DNA of 64,000 nucleotides from Halalkalibacter urbisdiaboli (GTDB lineage Bacteria; Bacillota; Bacilli; Bacillales; Bacillaceae_D). Made by a program: the position numbers and the translations under genes. The DNA lies in contig NZ_MVJM01000003.1 of the NCBI RefSeq assembly GCF_002156385.1, forward strand, positions 545,504 to 609,503, given 5' to 3'. The notes under the pieces are model-generated. The model did no database searches and was not told the origin of the DNA. It saw only the letters and a program-made list of their open reading frames with translations. Below, one piece after another: positions 38,733 through 48,227 of the stretch (the first letter of the stretch is position 1; each line of letters starts with the position of its first letter).

Positions 38733-39990
38733 ACAGTTGAAACATCACAATACGATTGAAACACTCGTTCGAGAAGTCGAACAACAAATTATATCTCATC
38801 ATCAAGAAATTGATCAGATTGCGCTCATCAACCAAGCAAAGGTGATGAGCGCCTTTAAAAGTCATCAAGTGTCTGACTTTCACTTTACCCCCTCTACAGG
38901 CTATGGCTATGATGACGCTGGTCGTGATACGCTTGAAGCCATTTATGCAACTGTTTTTGGAGGGGAATCAGCGCTTGTCCGTCCACAGATCATTTCCGGA
39001 ACACATGCGATTGCAACAGTCTTATTCGGTATTCTTCGACCAGGGGACGAGCTTCTTTATATTACCGGAAAACCTTATGATACATTAGAAGAAATTGTAG
39101 GGATACGCGGTAACGGACAAGGCTCTTTAAAGGAATTTCAAATTGGTTATGATGCTGTCCCGTTAACGGAGGATGGATGGATTGATGAAGATTTCATCCG
39201 TAAATCAATAACGAAAAAAACAAAAATGATCGGAATTCAACGTTCAAAAGGATATGGGGATAGACCATCGTTTACAGTGAAGCAAATCAAGGAAATGGTC
39301 GAGTTTGTTCGAACGATTAAAAAGGATGTCGTTATTTTTGTAGATAATTGCTATGGTGAGTTTGTCGAAACGAGTGAACCGTGCCAAGTAGGTGTTGATA
39401 TTATGGCAGGATCGCTAATAAAAAATCCAGGCGGGGGCATCGTAAAGACGGGCGGCTACATAGTAGGAAAGCAAGAACTAGTTGAATTAGCCTCGTACCG
39501 CCTAGCTGCTCCTGGAATTGGCGCTGAGGGCGGAGCAAGTTTATATAGCTTGCTGGAAATGTATCAAGGCTTTTTCTTAGCTCCACACGTAGTTGCTCAG
39601 GCGTTAAAAGGAGCCATTTTTACCGCAGCTTGTTTAGAAAAGGTCGGAATGAATACTTCACCGAAATGGCAAGAAAGAAGAACTGATTTAATTCAATCTG
39701 TTCGATTTACTGATTCCAAACAAATGATTGCTTTTTGCCAAGCTATTCAAGCAGCTTCACCAATTAATGCTCATGTTACTCCGCATCCAAGTGCTATGCC
39801 GGGCTATGAAGATGATGTTATTATGGCAGCAGGAACCTTTATTCAAGGTGCGAGTATTGAATTAACAGCTGATGGGCCAATCCGTCCTCCATATACAGCA
39901 TATGTTCAAGGTGGACTAACATATGAACATGTTAAAATTGCAGTTATACAGGCCCTTGACAAATTACTTGAAACGGTGAATGAGGATTAA
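38725..39990 (+). CDS. ynbB: PLP-dependent aminotransferase-fold protein YnbB (methionine gamma-lyase-like)
   Basis: 421-aa member of the COG4100 (aluminium-resistance/YnbB) family of PLP-fold proteins related to cystathionine/methionine gamma-lyases. TGYGYDDAGRDTLE, RPQIISGTHAI and SLIKNPGGGIVKTGGYI, with the probable PLP Lys in SLIKNPGG, are visible. The physiological substrate is uncertain. Ribosome binding site AAGAAGGAG. It precedes glnR as in B. subtilis and overlaps hflX. Confidence 0.88.
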   Translation: MFEQLKHHNTIETLVREVEQQIISHHQEIDQIALINQAKVMSAFKSHQVSDFHFTPSTGYGYDDAGRDTLEAIYATVFGGESALVRPQIISGTHAIATVLFGILRPGDELLYITGKPYDTLEEIVGIRGNGQGSLKEFQIGYDAVPLTEDGWIDEDFIRKSITKKTKMIGIQRSKGYGDRPSFTVKQIKEMVEFVRTIKKDVVIFVDNCYGEFVETSEPCQVGVDIMAGSLIKNPGGGIVKTGGYIVGKQELVELASYRLAAPGIGAEGGASLYSLLEMYQGFFLAPHVVAQALKGAIFTAACLEKVGMNTSPKWQERRTDLIQSVRFTDSKQMIAFCQAIQAASPINAHVTPHPSAMPGYEDDVIMAAGTFIQGASIELTADGPIRPPYTAYVQGGLTYEHVKIAVIQALDKLLETVNED

Positions 39991-40004
39991 AGCTTCTAAT
40001 ACTA

Positions 40005-40055
40005 TGTTAAGTTTTATGACCTTCGATTGACAATAAAACAACCATTTAGTAACAT
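40005..40055 (+). promoter_or_regulatory. glnRA promoter with GlnR/TnrA box
   Basis: TTGACA (40027-40032), 17-bp spacer, TAACAT (40050-40055). Just upstream, TGTTA-N7-TGACC (40005-40021) matches the GlnR/TnrA operator TGTNA-N7-TNACA with one mismatch, in the position used for autorepression in B. subtilis. Confidence 0.8.
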
Positions 40056-40084
40056 AAAAAGTGGAAGCAAAGGAGGGTAAAGGT

Positions 40085-40489
40085 ATGAATGATTACATTC
40101 GTCGTAACATGCCACTGTTTCCGATAGGTATCGTCATGCAACTGACAGAATTATCCGCTAGACAGATTCGATACTATGAACAACACGAACTGATCAAACC
40201 AGCTCGTACGAAGGGGAACCAACGCTTATTCTCCTTTCAAGACGTTGATAGGTTACTAGAAATAAAAAACCTTCTTGACCAAGGGGTAAATATTTCTGGT
40301 ATAAAGCAGATTATGCAAATGAAGCAGCAAGTTAAAGTACATTCATCCGAAGAAAAAGAGATACCTCGTCCTAAAAAACAAATGTCCGATAGTGAACTGC
40401 GAAAGCATTTAAAACATGATTTATTCATGGCTGGAAGGCATGGTAGAGCTTCTATCATCCAAGGACAATTATCACGTTTTTTTCATTAA
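40085..40489 (+). CDS. glnR: Glutamine synthetase repressor GlnR
   Basis: 134-aa MerR-type repressor controlling nitrogen assimilation through feedback-inhibited glutamine synthetase. The winged-helix part reads [20 protein letters not shown]...[18 protein letters not shown]; the C-terminal tail ([24 protein letters not shown] in outline) resembles the GlnA-sensing region. ATG 40085 follows AAGGAGGGTAAAGG. It is co-transcribed with glnA. Confidence 0.95.
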   Translation: MNDYIRRNMPLFPIGIVMQLTELSARQIRYYEQHELIKPARTKGNQRLFSFQDVDRLLEIKNLLDQGVNISGIKQIMQMKQQVKVHSSEEKEIPRPKKQMSDSELRKHLKHDLFMAGRHGRASIIQGQLSRFFH

Positions 40490-40554
40490 GTTAGAATAAA
40501 ATTCCCAGACAAAGGGAATTTTTCTAAATATAGTTATTGAAGGGAGATTACATA

Positions 40555-41901
40555 ATGGCTTATACGAAAGATGATATTTTACGTATCGCACAAGAAGATA
40601 ATGTTCGATTTATTCGCCTTCAATTTTCAGATCTTCTAGGTACAATTAAAAATGTTGAAATTCCAGTTGATCAGCTATCAAAGGCACTAGATAACAAAAT
40701 GATGTTTGATGGTTCTTCTATTGAAGGGTTTGTACGGATTGAAGAATCAGATATGTATTTATATCCTGATTTAAGTACATGGGTTATTTTTCCGTGGACT
40801 CCTGAAAAGGGGAAAGTGGCGCGTTTAATCTGTGATGTTTACCTACCTGGCAAGCCTGGTGAAGAGCCTACACCATTTGCAGGTGACCCACGTGGTATTC
40901 TAAAGCGTGTTCTTAAGGAAGCAAATGATCTTGGATTTACAGCATTCAACATTGGTCCTGAGCCTGAATTTTTCCTTTTTAAAAATGATGAAAAAGGCGA
41001 GCCAACGTTAGAATTAAATGATAAAGGTGGATATTTTGACCTTGCTCCTACTGATTTAGGTGAAAACTGCCGTCGTGATATCGTACTTGAATTAGAAGAT
41101 ATGGGCTTTGAAATTGAAGCATCTCACCATGAGGTTGCACCTGGTCAGCATGAAATTGACTTTAAGTATGCAGATGCGGTTGCTACTTGTGATAACATTC
41201 AAACGTTCAAACTTGTTGTTAAGACAATTGCTCGTAAGCATGGTCTTCATGCGACATTTATGCCTAAGCCGTTATTCGGTGTAAATGGTTCAGGTATGCA
41301 CTGCAATATGTCATTATTCACAAAAGATGGAAATGCGTTTTATGATGAGAATACAGAGTCACAACTAAGTACTACAGCAATGCAGTTCTTAGGGGGGATT
41401 CTCGCTCATGCTGAGGCATTTACAGCGATTACGAATCCAATTGTTAACTCTTACAAGCGTTTAGTACCTGGCTATGAGGCACCTGTGTATGTAGCTTGGT
41501 CAATGCGTAACCGTAGTCCGCTTGTTCGTATCCCGTCTTCACGTGGAGTAAGTACACGTATTGAAGTACGTAGTCCAGATCCAGCAGCTAACCCTTATTT
41601 AGCAATGGCAGCAATGCTGGCAGCTGGTTTAGATGGAATTAAGAAGAAAATGACACCACCTCCTGCAACTGACCGTAACATTTACGTGATGAGCAAGGAA
41701 GAGCGTATCGAAGAAGGTATTAATGATTTACCTGCAACGTTAAAAGGTGCAATTGATAACCTAGTTAAAGACGAAGTGCTTATTAACGCATTAGGTGAGC
41801 ATGCGATTGAACACTTTATCGAAGCAAAAGAAATTGAATGGGATATGTTCCGTACTCAAGTTCACCCTTGGGAACGTGACCAATATTTCGAGAACTATTA
41901 A
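40555..41901 (+). CDS. glnA: Glutamine synthetase type I (GlnA)
   Basis: 448-aa GSI-alpha enzyme making glutamine from glutamate, ammonia and ATP; in its feedback-inhibited form it controls GlnR and TnrA. Family landmarks: [38 protein letters not shown] (metal and glutamate site) and the C-terminal ENY. There is no adenylylation Tyr motif, as expected for GSI-alpha. Start ATG 40555 follows GAAGGGAGATTACATA. A terminator follows. Confidence 0.97.
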   Translation: MAYTKDDILRIAQEDNVRFIRLQFSDLLGTIKNVEIPVDQLSKALDNKMMFDGSSIEGFVRIEESDMYLYPDLSTWVIFPWTPEKGKVARLICDVYLPGKPGEEPTPFAGDPRGILKRVLKEANDLGFTAFNIGPEPEFFLFKNDEKGEPTLELNDKGGYFDLAPTDLGENCRRDIVLELEDMGFEIEASHHEVAPGQHEIDFKYADAVATCDNIQTFKLVVKTIARKHGLHATFMPKPLFGVNGSGMHCNMSLFTKDGNAFYDENTESQLSTTAMQFLGGILAHAEAFTAITNPIVNSYKRLVPGYEAPVYVAWSMRNRSPLVRIPSSRGVSTRIEVRSPDPAANPYLAMAAMLAAGLDGIKKKMTPPPATDRNIYVMSKEERIEEGINDLPATLKGAIDNLVKDEVLINALGEHAIEHFIEAKEIEWDMFRTQVHPWERDQYFENY

Positions 41902-41908
41902 GAAGTTC

Positions 41909-41946
41909 AAACCCTTGACACTGCTGGTGTTGAGGGTTTTTCTTTT
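41909..41946 (+). terminator. Terminator after glnA
   Basis: Stem AACCCTTGACAC/GTGTTGAGGGTT (one G-U) with a 5-base loop and T-rich tail. Confidence 0.85.
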
Positions 41947-42936
41947 GGGGACTATCGGAGGGGAGAAAGTGGCTTATTTGATTTCCGTCCCATTATGCTT
42001 CTTTAAATCGCGTGACTCTTTAGCTTCATTATTAACCTTTTCGTGAGAGGATATTTCTCGTTCAAATATACGTCTTTGTGTCACGGTTCATGATCCATTT
42101 TTACAATCGAATGCTTTTAGAAACACGGCCATCATTAAATTAACTTTATCCCATTGCAGAGAAATCGCCTCACCTTTACACACACCATTCCCAATTCAAA
42201 AACTCTATGTTCTTGTAAGTTAACAACAATAATTAAATTTAAAAAGTATGTATTATACTTAATGGTACTCTTTATAATTGAGAATATTTATTAAAGTTTT
42301 TCCTCACTTTGGATTATTTTAGGGTTAATTGGTACATTTATTTCTAATAAGTGAAACGAAACAGCTCATAAAGCAATGTTTCCAAAAATGGATGGGTTAG
42401 GCAAAAAAGTGCTATCCCAATTCGTAAAACTTTGAAATATAAGCCTTTTTAATGGTTAAGTAACGAATGTAAGCGCGTTCAAAAAAGTGCAATAGACGGA
42501 ATCTTCAGTCAGATGCTAGTATTTTAATTGGATTTGCTGATCATTCTGAATTGTCAATATGGAATAAGCTGTTGATGAAACGTACAGCTATGGGACAGAA
42601 AGGTATATATAGTCATTTATATTACCGTTTCTAATGGGCTGTACGGATTTATTAGCCTTATACTTTATGTGAAAGAGCTTATATTGTTCATCGAAGTTTG
42701 TACTGAAAAAAATTTTTTGAAATTAGTCATTCATTGATCATGCAGTCCAGTAAGGGGGGATATAACGACATAGGAGCTTATCACTTAATTGAAGTAAAGG
42801 ATGTAACTTAAGGAGGGAAGAAAAGAAGCAAGACGTTTCCCAAACTAAAAAGCGGAAACAAAGAACTTTTCCCAGGGAGATCTCCAGCATGAAAACGACC
42901 ATTCCTTGGAATAAACTAAAGGAGTGAAAATGAATA
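41947..42936. other. 990-bp intergenic region with cre-like site and possible vestigial fragments
   Basis: No intact gene over 60 codons is credible. A cre-like site is at 42468-42481. Near 42514-42633 the + strand reads SDASILIGFADHSELS, which recalls the second helix-turn-helix of AraC-type regulators (GFxDxSxFS), but it lacks a start and ends soon after. Near 42347-42424 there is a short open stretch ending KKVLSQFVKL. These may be decayed genes; the evidence is thin. AT-rich, low coding signal elsewhere. Confidence 0.5.
42468..42481 (+). promoter_or_regulatory. cre-like CcpA site upstream of the pectin lyase gene
   Basis: TGTAAGCGCGTTCA matches cre consensus TGNAANCGNWNNCA except for one position. 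A pectin-degrading enzyme is a typical carbon catabolite repression target. The site is about 455 bp before the start codon, so its relation to the promoter is not established. Confidence 0.45.
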
Positions 42937-45900
42937 ATGGAAATTAGTAAAAAAACAAGAAAAACTTTTTCTATACTGATTACAATCATTCTCTTATTTT
43001 CATGTCTGTCACCTGCATTAGGTGAAAGTGCTGATGAATCAAAATATCATTTGATTGCAAGCGCTGATTTTGAAGATGGTAGCATATGGGGATTTTCTAC
43101 ATTTGCTTCTACACTTTCTAACACTTCAGATGATGTTGGCGGCAATATCTCTCATAAGCTGCAATATAGCATAGTTGACCAGTCTGGTGGTCGTGTAGCA
43201 ACAAAAAAGTTTGATTCACCTGTAAAAGGAGCACAGGTTCTTTTTGAATTTGATTGGTACCCTGGTGATGTTAATGATAAAGGGGATAAACTCGAGGAGA
43301 ATGGTGGAGAACTTAGGTTCTATGATAAAACAGGTAACACTGTTTATACATTGAATAATACAAATAATGCTAATCTAACTTATTTTGCAGGCAATCAGGC
43401 TTCTGCTGAAACAAAAATTTCCAATCCGGAAGCGTGGTATCATGTAAAGGTTAACTTTGATCTTCTTGAAAACAAGGTTGATTTAAACCTTACAGATCAG
43501 GATGGTAATTCTGAAGCTTATACGTCTACATTAGAAGGTGTCGCTTTCGACGGTTCTTTTGACGCAGTAAAGCTAGTCGGTTTGCGTACTTCCGGTAATA
43601 ATCTCACATGGACGACCTTCCTAGATAACTTTACTGTTTCTAATGTCCCCGTTTCTGATAACACGATAGTTCGAGTGGATAAATTGCCATATCATAGAGT
43701 GTATGTAGGTGAAACAACTGAAGAAGTTGATTCAATTGGTTTACCAGAAAAAGTAACCGTAACCCTTGCAGACAATAGTAAAGTAGATTTAGCTGTAAGC
43801 GAGTGGGCTGCAGTAGGGGCCTGGAACCCGGATGAATCAGGCGTTTACGAGTTTAAGGGTACTCTTGCTGTGACAGAAGGTGTAAAGAACGACTTTAACA
43901 GAGATGTAACAATGTATGTATATAACCGCCTTACTCCAGTTGATAACCCACAACAAGTGGAATGGCTTGACAGAGGAGTAATCGCGCTTAAATCTGAGGA
44001 TGGTATATTCATCAGCTGGCGTTTGCTTGCAGATGAGTATGATCAAGATGTGAAATTTAATGTATATCGGAATGGTGAGAAATTGAACGACGCGCCATTA
44101 GCTGTTACAAATTTTGTTGATACGGATGGTACTCCGTCAGACACATTTACAGTAGAAACTCTCGTTAATGGTAAGTCAACTGAGAAAAACGATCGTTCAG
44201 TAGCAGAAAAAGATTATCTTTCCATACCATTACAAAAGCCTAAGGGTGGAACAACGGCTACAGGTGATTACACATATAGTTCAAATGATGCAAGTGTAGG
44301 GGATTTAGACGGTGATGGTGAGTATGAAGTCATTGTATTATGGCGTCCATCTAACTCAATGATGGCCTTAGAAGATGTAATAACAGGTCCAACAATTTTT
44401 GACGCATATAAATTAGATGGTACACTTCTATGGCGTATGGATATGGGAATGAACTTAACATCTGGCCCCCAATATCATCAATTTGTTGTAGGTGATATGG
44501 ATGGGAACGGTAAATCTGAATTCCTTATTAAATCTGCAGATGGAACAACAGTATATGGAGCAACAAATGGTGTGTATGATAGTAGCAAGGTAATTAGTGT
44601 AATTGGTGACCCAAATGCAGATTGGGTCAATGATGGTGGTCATGTTGTCGATGGACCTGAATACATCTCCGTATTCAATGGTGAGACAGGCAAAGTGATT
44701 GATACAATTGATTTTGCGTTCCCAGTTGAAAAAGTAAAAGGAGATGGAGGTACTTCATGGGGGGATGCATTCTATAATCGTTCTGACCGATTCCTATCTG
44801 GATTAGCTTATTTAAATGGAAGTACTCCAAGTGCAATCTATGGTAGAGGCTATTATGAAAGAACAGCCTTTGCGGCATACAGTTTAGTGGATGGCGAGCT
44901 TATCGAGGAGTGGACGTTTGATTCGGACGAAGCAGGCAGAGGTGAAAGCTTGGGCAATCACAATCTTGCAGTTGGTGATCTCGATAATGATGGTTTTGAT
45001 GAAATTGTAGCCGGTTCATTGACACTTGATCATGATGGCACGATTCTCTATGCTATGGATGGGGAAATGGGACGTGTACAAGGATCTCATGGTGATGCCC
45101 TACATGTAGGTGCATTTGACCCTGAGCGAGAAGGTCTACATGTCTTTGGTGTACGTGAAGAGCCAGAGGTTGCATCTTTAGAATATCATGATGGTGCGAC
45201 AGGTGAAACATTACAAGCGTTCTATGCGTACAAGGACGCAGGACGAGGAGTAGCTGCAAACATCACTTCTAGCCCAGGTTATGAATTCTGGGGAACTGGT
45301 GGTAGTACTGTTGAAACAGGTGGCGGTGTTTACAATGTACAAGGACATGTAGAAGCTGATAGCTTTAGAGATATTGGCCTTCCAGTTAACTTTGTAACAT
45401 ACTGGGATGGAGATTTATTACATGAACTACTAGATGGCACAACCATTACTAAATATGACGAGACAACAGGTGAAGCTAATCTTATAAGAAATTTCGAAGG
45501 CGTTGTAAGTAATAACGGAACAAAAGCCAATCCAACGTTACAAGCGGATATTCTTGGTGACTGGCGTGAAGAAGTTATTTACCGTACACCTGACGATTCA
45601 GAGCTAAGAATATTTAGTACAACGATTCCAACTGAATATAGATTATATACTTTCATGCATGACCCGGTTTATAGAATGGGTATTGCATGGCAAAATACAA
45701 CCTATAATCAGCCGCCGCATATTAGTTTCTACCTAGGTGAAGATATTAGAGAAACTGTTCTTGGTGGAAAGTTAGATGCAGAAAAAATCGATTATACAGC
45801 AACAGTGGGAGCTTTAAGACATACAATTAATCTTGAATTGAATAATGGGCCGTTACTTGATATATTAACGGATAAACTGAATCAGGTTCAGCATCAGTTA

Positions 45901-46062
45901 GATATTGAAAGACCTGACCAAGCAGCAAAGCATATGCAAGATTTTATTAAGTTTCTTAATAAAAAGAGCTTTAGTGATGAGGTTGAAGATCAAGTTAAAA
46001 CCAACTTGGAGTCCGATGCTCAACAATTAATCGAGGGTTGGAAAAGTTCAGATTCAAAATAA
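42937..46062 (+). CDS. Secreted rhamnogalacturonan lyase (PL11 family) with Ig-like and FIMAH-type domains
   Basis: 1041-aa exported enzyme predicted to cleave the rhamnogalacturonan I backbone of pectin. Order: signal peptide (residues 1-29), a beta-sandwich module possibly carbohydrate-binding (about 35-235), a bacterial Ig-like (Big_4) domain (about 245-325), then the PL11 catalytic propeller starting LDRGVIALKSEDGIFISWRL with calcium-binding repeats such as DLDGDGEYE, DMDGNGKSE and DLDNDGFDE, and a C-terminal helical module (about 960-1041, KHMQDFIKFLNKK) like the FIMAH domain. B. subtilis YesW/YesX are about 600 aa, so the extra domains are notable. Ribosome binding site AAGGAG. It stands alone, without transporters or the other yes-type genes. 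A tiny frame (42930-42947) overlaps the start. Confidence 0.88.
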   Translation: MEISKKTRKTFSILITIILLFSCLSPALGESADESKYHLIASADFEDGSIWGFSTFASTLSNTSDDVGGNISHKLQYSIVDQSGGRVATKKFDSPVKGAQVLFEFDWYPGDVNDKGDKLEENGGELRFYDKTGNTVYTLNNTNNANLTYFAGNQASAETKISNPEAWYHVKVNFDLLENKVDLNLTDQDGNSEAYTSTLEGVAFDGSFDAVKLVGLRTSGNNLTWTTFLDNFTVSNVPVSDNTIVRVDKLPYHRVYVGETTEEVDSIGLPEKVTVTLADNSKVDLAVSEWAAVGAWNPDESGVYEFKGTLAVTEGVKNDFNRDVTMYVYNRLTPVDNPQQVEWLDRGVIALKSEDGIFISWRLLADEYDQDVKFNVYRNGEKLNDAPLAVTNFVDTDGTPSDTFTVETLVNGKSTEKNDRSVAEKDYLSIPLQKPKGGTTATGDYTYSSNDASVGDLDGDGEYEVIVLWRPSNSMMALEDVITGPTIFDAYKLDGTLLWRMDMGMNLTSGPQYHQFVVGDMDGNGKSEFLIKSADGTTVYGATNGVYDSSKVISVIGDPNADWVNDGGHVVDGPEYISVFNGETGKVIDTIDFAFPVEKVKGDGGTSWGDAFYNRSDRFLSGLAYLNGSTPSAIYGRGYYERTAFAAYSLVDGELIEEWTFDSDEAGRGESLGNHNLAVGDLDNDGFDEIVAGSLTLDHDGTILYAMDGEMGRVQGSHGDALHVGAFDPEREGLHVFGVREEPEVASLEYHDGATGETLQAFYAYKDAGRGVAANITSSPGYEFWGTGGSTVETGGGVYNVQGHVEADSFRDIGLPVNFVTYWDGDLLHELLDGTTITKYDETTGEANLIRNFEGVVSNNGTKANPTLQADILGDWREEVIYRTPDDSELRIFSTTIPTEYRLYTFMHDPVYRMGIAWQNTTYNQPPHISFYLGEDIRETVLGGKLDAEKIDYTATVGALRHTINLELNNGPLLDILTDKLNQVQHQLDIERPDQAAKHMQDFIKFLNKKSFSDEVEDQVKTNLESDAQQLIEGWKSSDSK

Positions 46063-46098
46063 TTGGATGGGTAGGCAGGATGGCTAACGACGTAATTT

Positions 46099-46143
46099 AG
46101 TGGAAATAAATAAAATTATGATCTCAAAGCTTTTTATTTCCAC
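46099..46143 (+). terminator. Hairpin after the lyase gene
   Basis: 10-bp perfect stem TGGAAATAAA/TTTATTTCCA with a 23-base loop, close to the trpS promoter. AT-rich, no T-run. Confidence 0.4.
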
Positions 46144-46172
46144 TTGACTTTGCATTAACCATTATTTAGAAT
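46144..46172 (+). promoter_or_regulatory. SigA promoter of the trpS T-box leader
   Basis: TTGACT (46144-46149), 17-bp spacer, TAGAAT (46167-46172), a few bases before the predicted T-box RNA. Confidence 0.7.
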
Positions 46173-46189
46173 TTGATTAATATTTCAAT

Positions 46190-46455
46190 AGCGATGAAGA
46201 AAAAGAGTAGGCTTTAAGAACGTTGCAGAGAGCGGATGGTTGCTGAGAATCCGTACGGGATTATTGTTGAATGGGTTTCTGAGCTTCTAGACTGAATTAA
46301 TAGTAGGTCTAGCGGATGTCTTACCGTTAAAAAAGACTATGTATCGAAATGTTCTATTGTTTCTGTACAAACTAAGAGCGTTTATTAGCAGTAAACGAAT
46401 AAAGGTGGCACCACGGGTTACTCGTCCTTTTTAGGGATGAGTGACCCTTTTTGTG
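46190..46455 (+). ncRNA. T-box leader (tRNA-Trp-sensing) of trpS
   Basis: Riboregulator that reads uncharged tRNA and allows readthrough into trpS. Landmarks: an AGTAG and CAGAGAGC start region (46208-46238), a stem I with a TGG triplet (GAATGGGTT near 46270) placed as specifier for Trp, the T-box AAAGGTGGCACCACGGG (46401-46417) and a terminator stem GGGTTACTCGTCC/GGGATGAGTGACCC followed by T5 (about 46416-46452). The specifier assignment fits the downstream gene. Confidence 0.93.
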
Positions 46456-46478
46456 TTCCTATTTAATCGGAGGTTATT

Positions 46479-47477
46479 ATGAAAAAAACTATTTTAACTG
46501 GAATTAAACCAACAGGACAAATTCATATAGGGAATTACATTGGAGCAATAAAACCAGCTTTAGAATTAGCGAAAAATGAAGAGTATCGAGCTGCCTATTT
46601 TATAGCTGACTATCATGGATTGACAAAAATTCATAATGCTGAAAAGTTTCGACAGCTATCTTACGGAATCGCTGCGGCGTGGTTAGCGTTCGGACTTGAC
46701 CCTAGCAAAGTAATTTTTTATAGGCAAAGCGATGTTCCAGAGATATTCGAGTTGAACTGGATACTTTCATGTTTTGCTTCAAAAGGTTTAATGAATCGAG
46801 CTCATGCTTACAAAGGGATTGTTGATAGTAATATACAACTGGATAGAGATTTAGACTATGGTGTAAATATGGGGATTTTTTCTTACCCAATCCTTATGGC
46901 AGCTGATATTTTAATGTTTAAGACAGAAATTGTTCCAGTTGGAAAAGACCAAATACAACATGTAGAAATTGCTAGAGATATTGCTGAAAATTTTAACAAA
47001 AATTATGGAGAAATTTTTGTGTTGCCTCAGTATGAAGTTCAAGAAGATACAGCTATATTACCTGGATTAGATGGTAGGAAAATGAGCAAAAGTTATAATA
47101 ATACAATTCCATTATTTGAAGAGTCAAAAAAATTGCAAAAGCTCATTAACAAAATTAAAACAGATTCCCTGCCTCCGGAAACGCCCAAAAACCCAGATTC
47201 ATCTATCTTATTTACACTATATAAAGAATTCGCCCCTCCTTTTGAAGTAGAAAAAATGAGAGAGCAATATTTGAGTGGTATTGGTTGGGGAAAGGCGAAA
47301 AAAGAATTATTTAATGTTATGGATAAATATTTAGAAGAACCACGTGCAAAATACAATGAGCTAATGGCATCGCCTAAAAGATTAGATGAAATCTTATTAA
47401 ATGGTGCTGAAAGAGCAAGAGCAGTAAGTGCACCGTTTTTAAAAGAAATTAAGAGGAAAATTGGTTTTGGTGTTTAG
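46479..47477 (+). CDS. trpS: Tryptophanyl-tRNA synthetase (second-type, T-box controlled)
   Basis: 332-aa class Ic synthetase charging tRNA-Trp. HIGN (class I signature, residues 16-19), the MAADILMF and IVPVGKDQIQHVEIARDIAENFN segments and KMSKS (in GRKMSKSYNN) are present. It is clearly diverged from the housekeeping Bacillus/Geobacillus TrpRS as I recall it (for instance YHGLT in place of the DQHAIT segment, though that His is kept), and it is AT-rich with its own T-box. It is therefore probably a second, horizontally acquired or stress-type enzyme; whether another trpS exists in the genome cannot be seen here. Confidence 0.9.
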   Translation: MKKTILTGIKPTGQIHIGNYIGAIKPALELAKNEEYRAAYFIADYHGLTKIHNAEKFRQLSYGIAAAWLAFGLDPSKVIFYRQSDVPEIFELNWILSCFASKGLMNRAHAYKGIVDSNIQLDRDLDYGVNMGIFSYPILMAADILMFKTEIVPVGKDQIQHVEIARDIAENFNKNYGEIFVLPQYEVQEDTAILPGLDGRKMSKSYNNTIPLFEESKKLQKLINKIKTDSLPPETPKNPDSSILFTLYKEFAPPFEVEKMREQYLSGIGWGKAKKELFNVMDKYLEEPRAKYNELMASPKRLDEILLNGAERARAVSAPFLKEIKRKIGFGV

Positions 47478-47674
47478 TCGTTATTAGGTGTGTTTCGGTA
47501 TGACAAGTCTGATTTTTAATACAGATTATAGCTCATAGGTTATTATGTGCGAAGTGTATTATTATGTTTGGCTAGGAGGGCATAAAAAAAGAATCATTGA
47601 ACAAGTGACAAAAATCGATCCTGGATCTATAATTGTTCATTGTAACTAATACTACTAGAAAAGGGGAAAACAGA

Positions 47675-48142
47675 TTGAACAAAAAGCTCTTATTTGGAAT
47701 GATTCCGTTATTAATTGTTGGTTATTACTTATTCCAGAATTTATCGGGTAATACTGATGCAATGCTTTCTTATTTAGAAGAAAGTGGAGAAATTACTATT
47801 GAGTATAACCTTTTAACTCAGCAGGAGTCAGAAATTGAGGATGAGGAAGAATTAGTTTCATTTACGAATGAAGTATTAATCCCGACTTTAGAAGAGATTA
47901 TAGCTAAATCTAAAGCTTATGGAGAAACGATTGAAAAGGAAGAACTTAAAGAAGTACACAACATTTATGATGAATCTCTAAAAAAACACTTAGACGCAGA
48001 ATTCGCATGGCTTGAAGGAAAAGAAGATGAAGCAAGTATGTTTTACGAAGAATCAAGTGAAATCTACTCCAATTATGAGGTTTCTTTGGAAAAGCTCGCT
48101 AAAAAGTGGGGAGTAGAGATTGAATGGGAAGAAGCACAATAA
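47675..48142 (+). CDS. Hypothetical membrane-anchored protein
   Basis: 155-aa protein of no family I recognise. One N-terminal membrane span (about residues 4-20, KLLFGMIPLLIVGYYLF) is followed by an acidic, helical extracytoplasmic region rich in Glu. There is no lipobox Cys. The TTG start at 47675 is preceded by AAAAGGGGAAAA; a frame opening at 47633 lacks a ribosome binding site. A bidirectional terminator follows. It may be a secreted stress or envelope protein, but there is no direct evidence. Confidence 0.6.
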   Translation: MNKKLLFGMIPLLIVGYYLFQNLSGNTDAMLSYLEESGEITIEYNLLTQQESEIEDEEELVSFTNEVLIPTLEEIIAKSKAYGETIEKEELKEVHNIYDESLKKHLDAEFAWLEGKEDEASMFYEESSEIYSNYEVSLEKLAKKWGVEIEWEEAQ

Positions 48143-48165
48143 TTGATTATTCATAAGGAGTACTA

Positions 48166-48209
48166 AAGAGAGAAACCCTAATATTTTGTGTTAAGGGTTT
48201 TTCTCTTTG
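48166..48209. terminator. Bidirectional terminator
   Basis: Stem AGAGAAACCCT/AGGGTTTTTCTCT with an AT-rich loop. It serves the + gene ending at 48142 and the - gene ending at 48228. Confidence 0.8.
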
Positions 48210-48227
48210 GCAAGTAGGCGTATGCCT

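Noticed and set aside
41795-42046. 83-aa frame across the glnA end and terminator
   Set aside because: Runs out of frame through glnA and its terminator; not protein-like.
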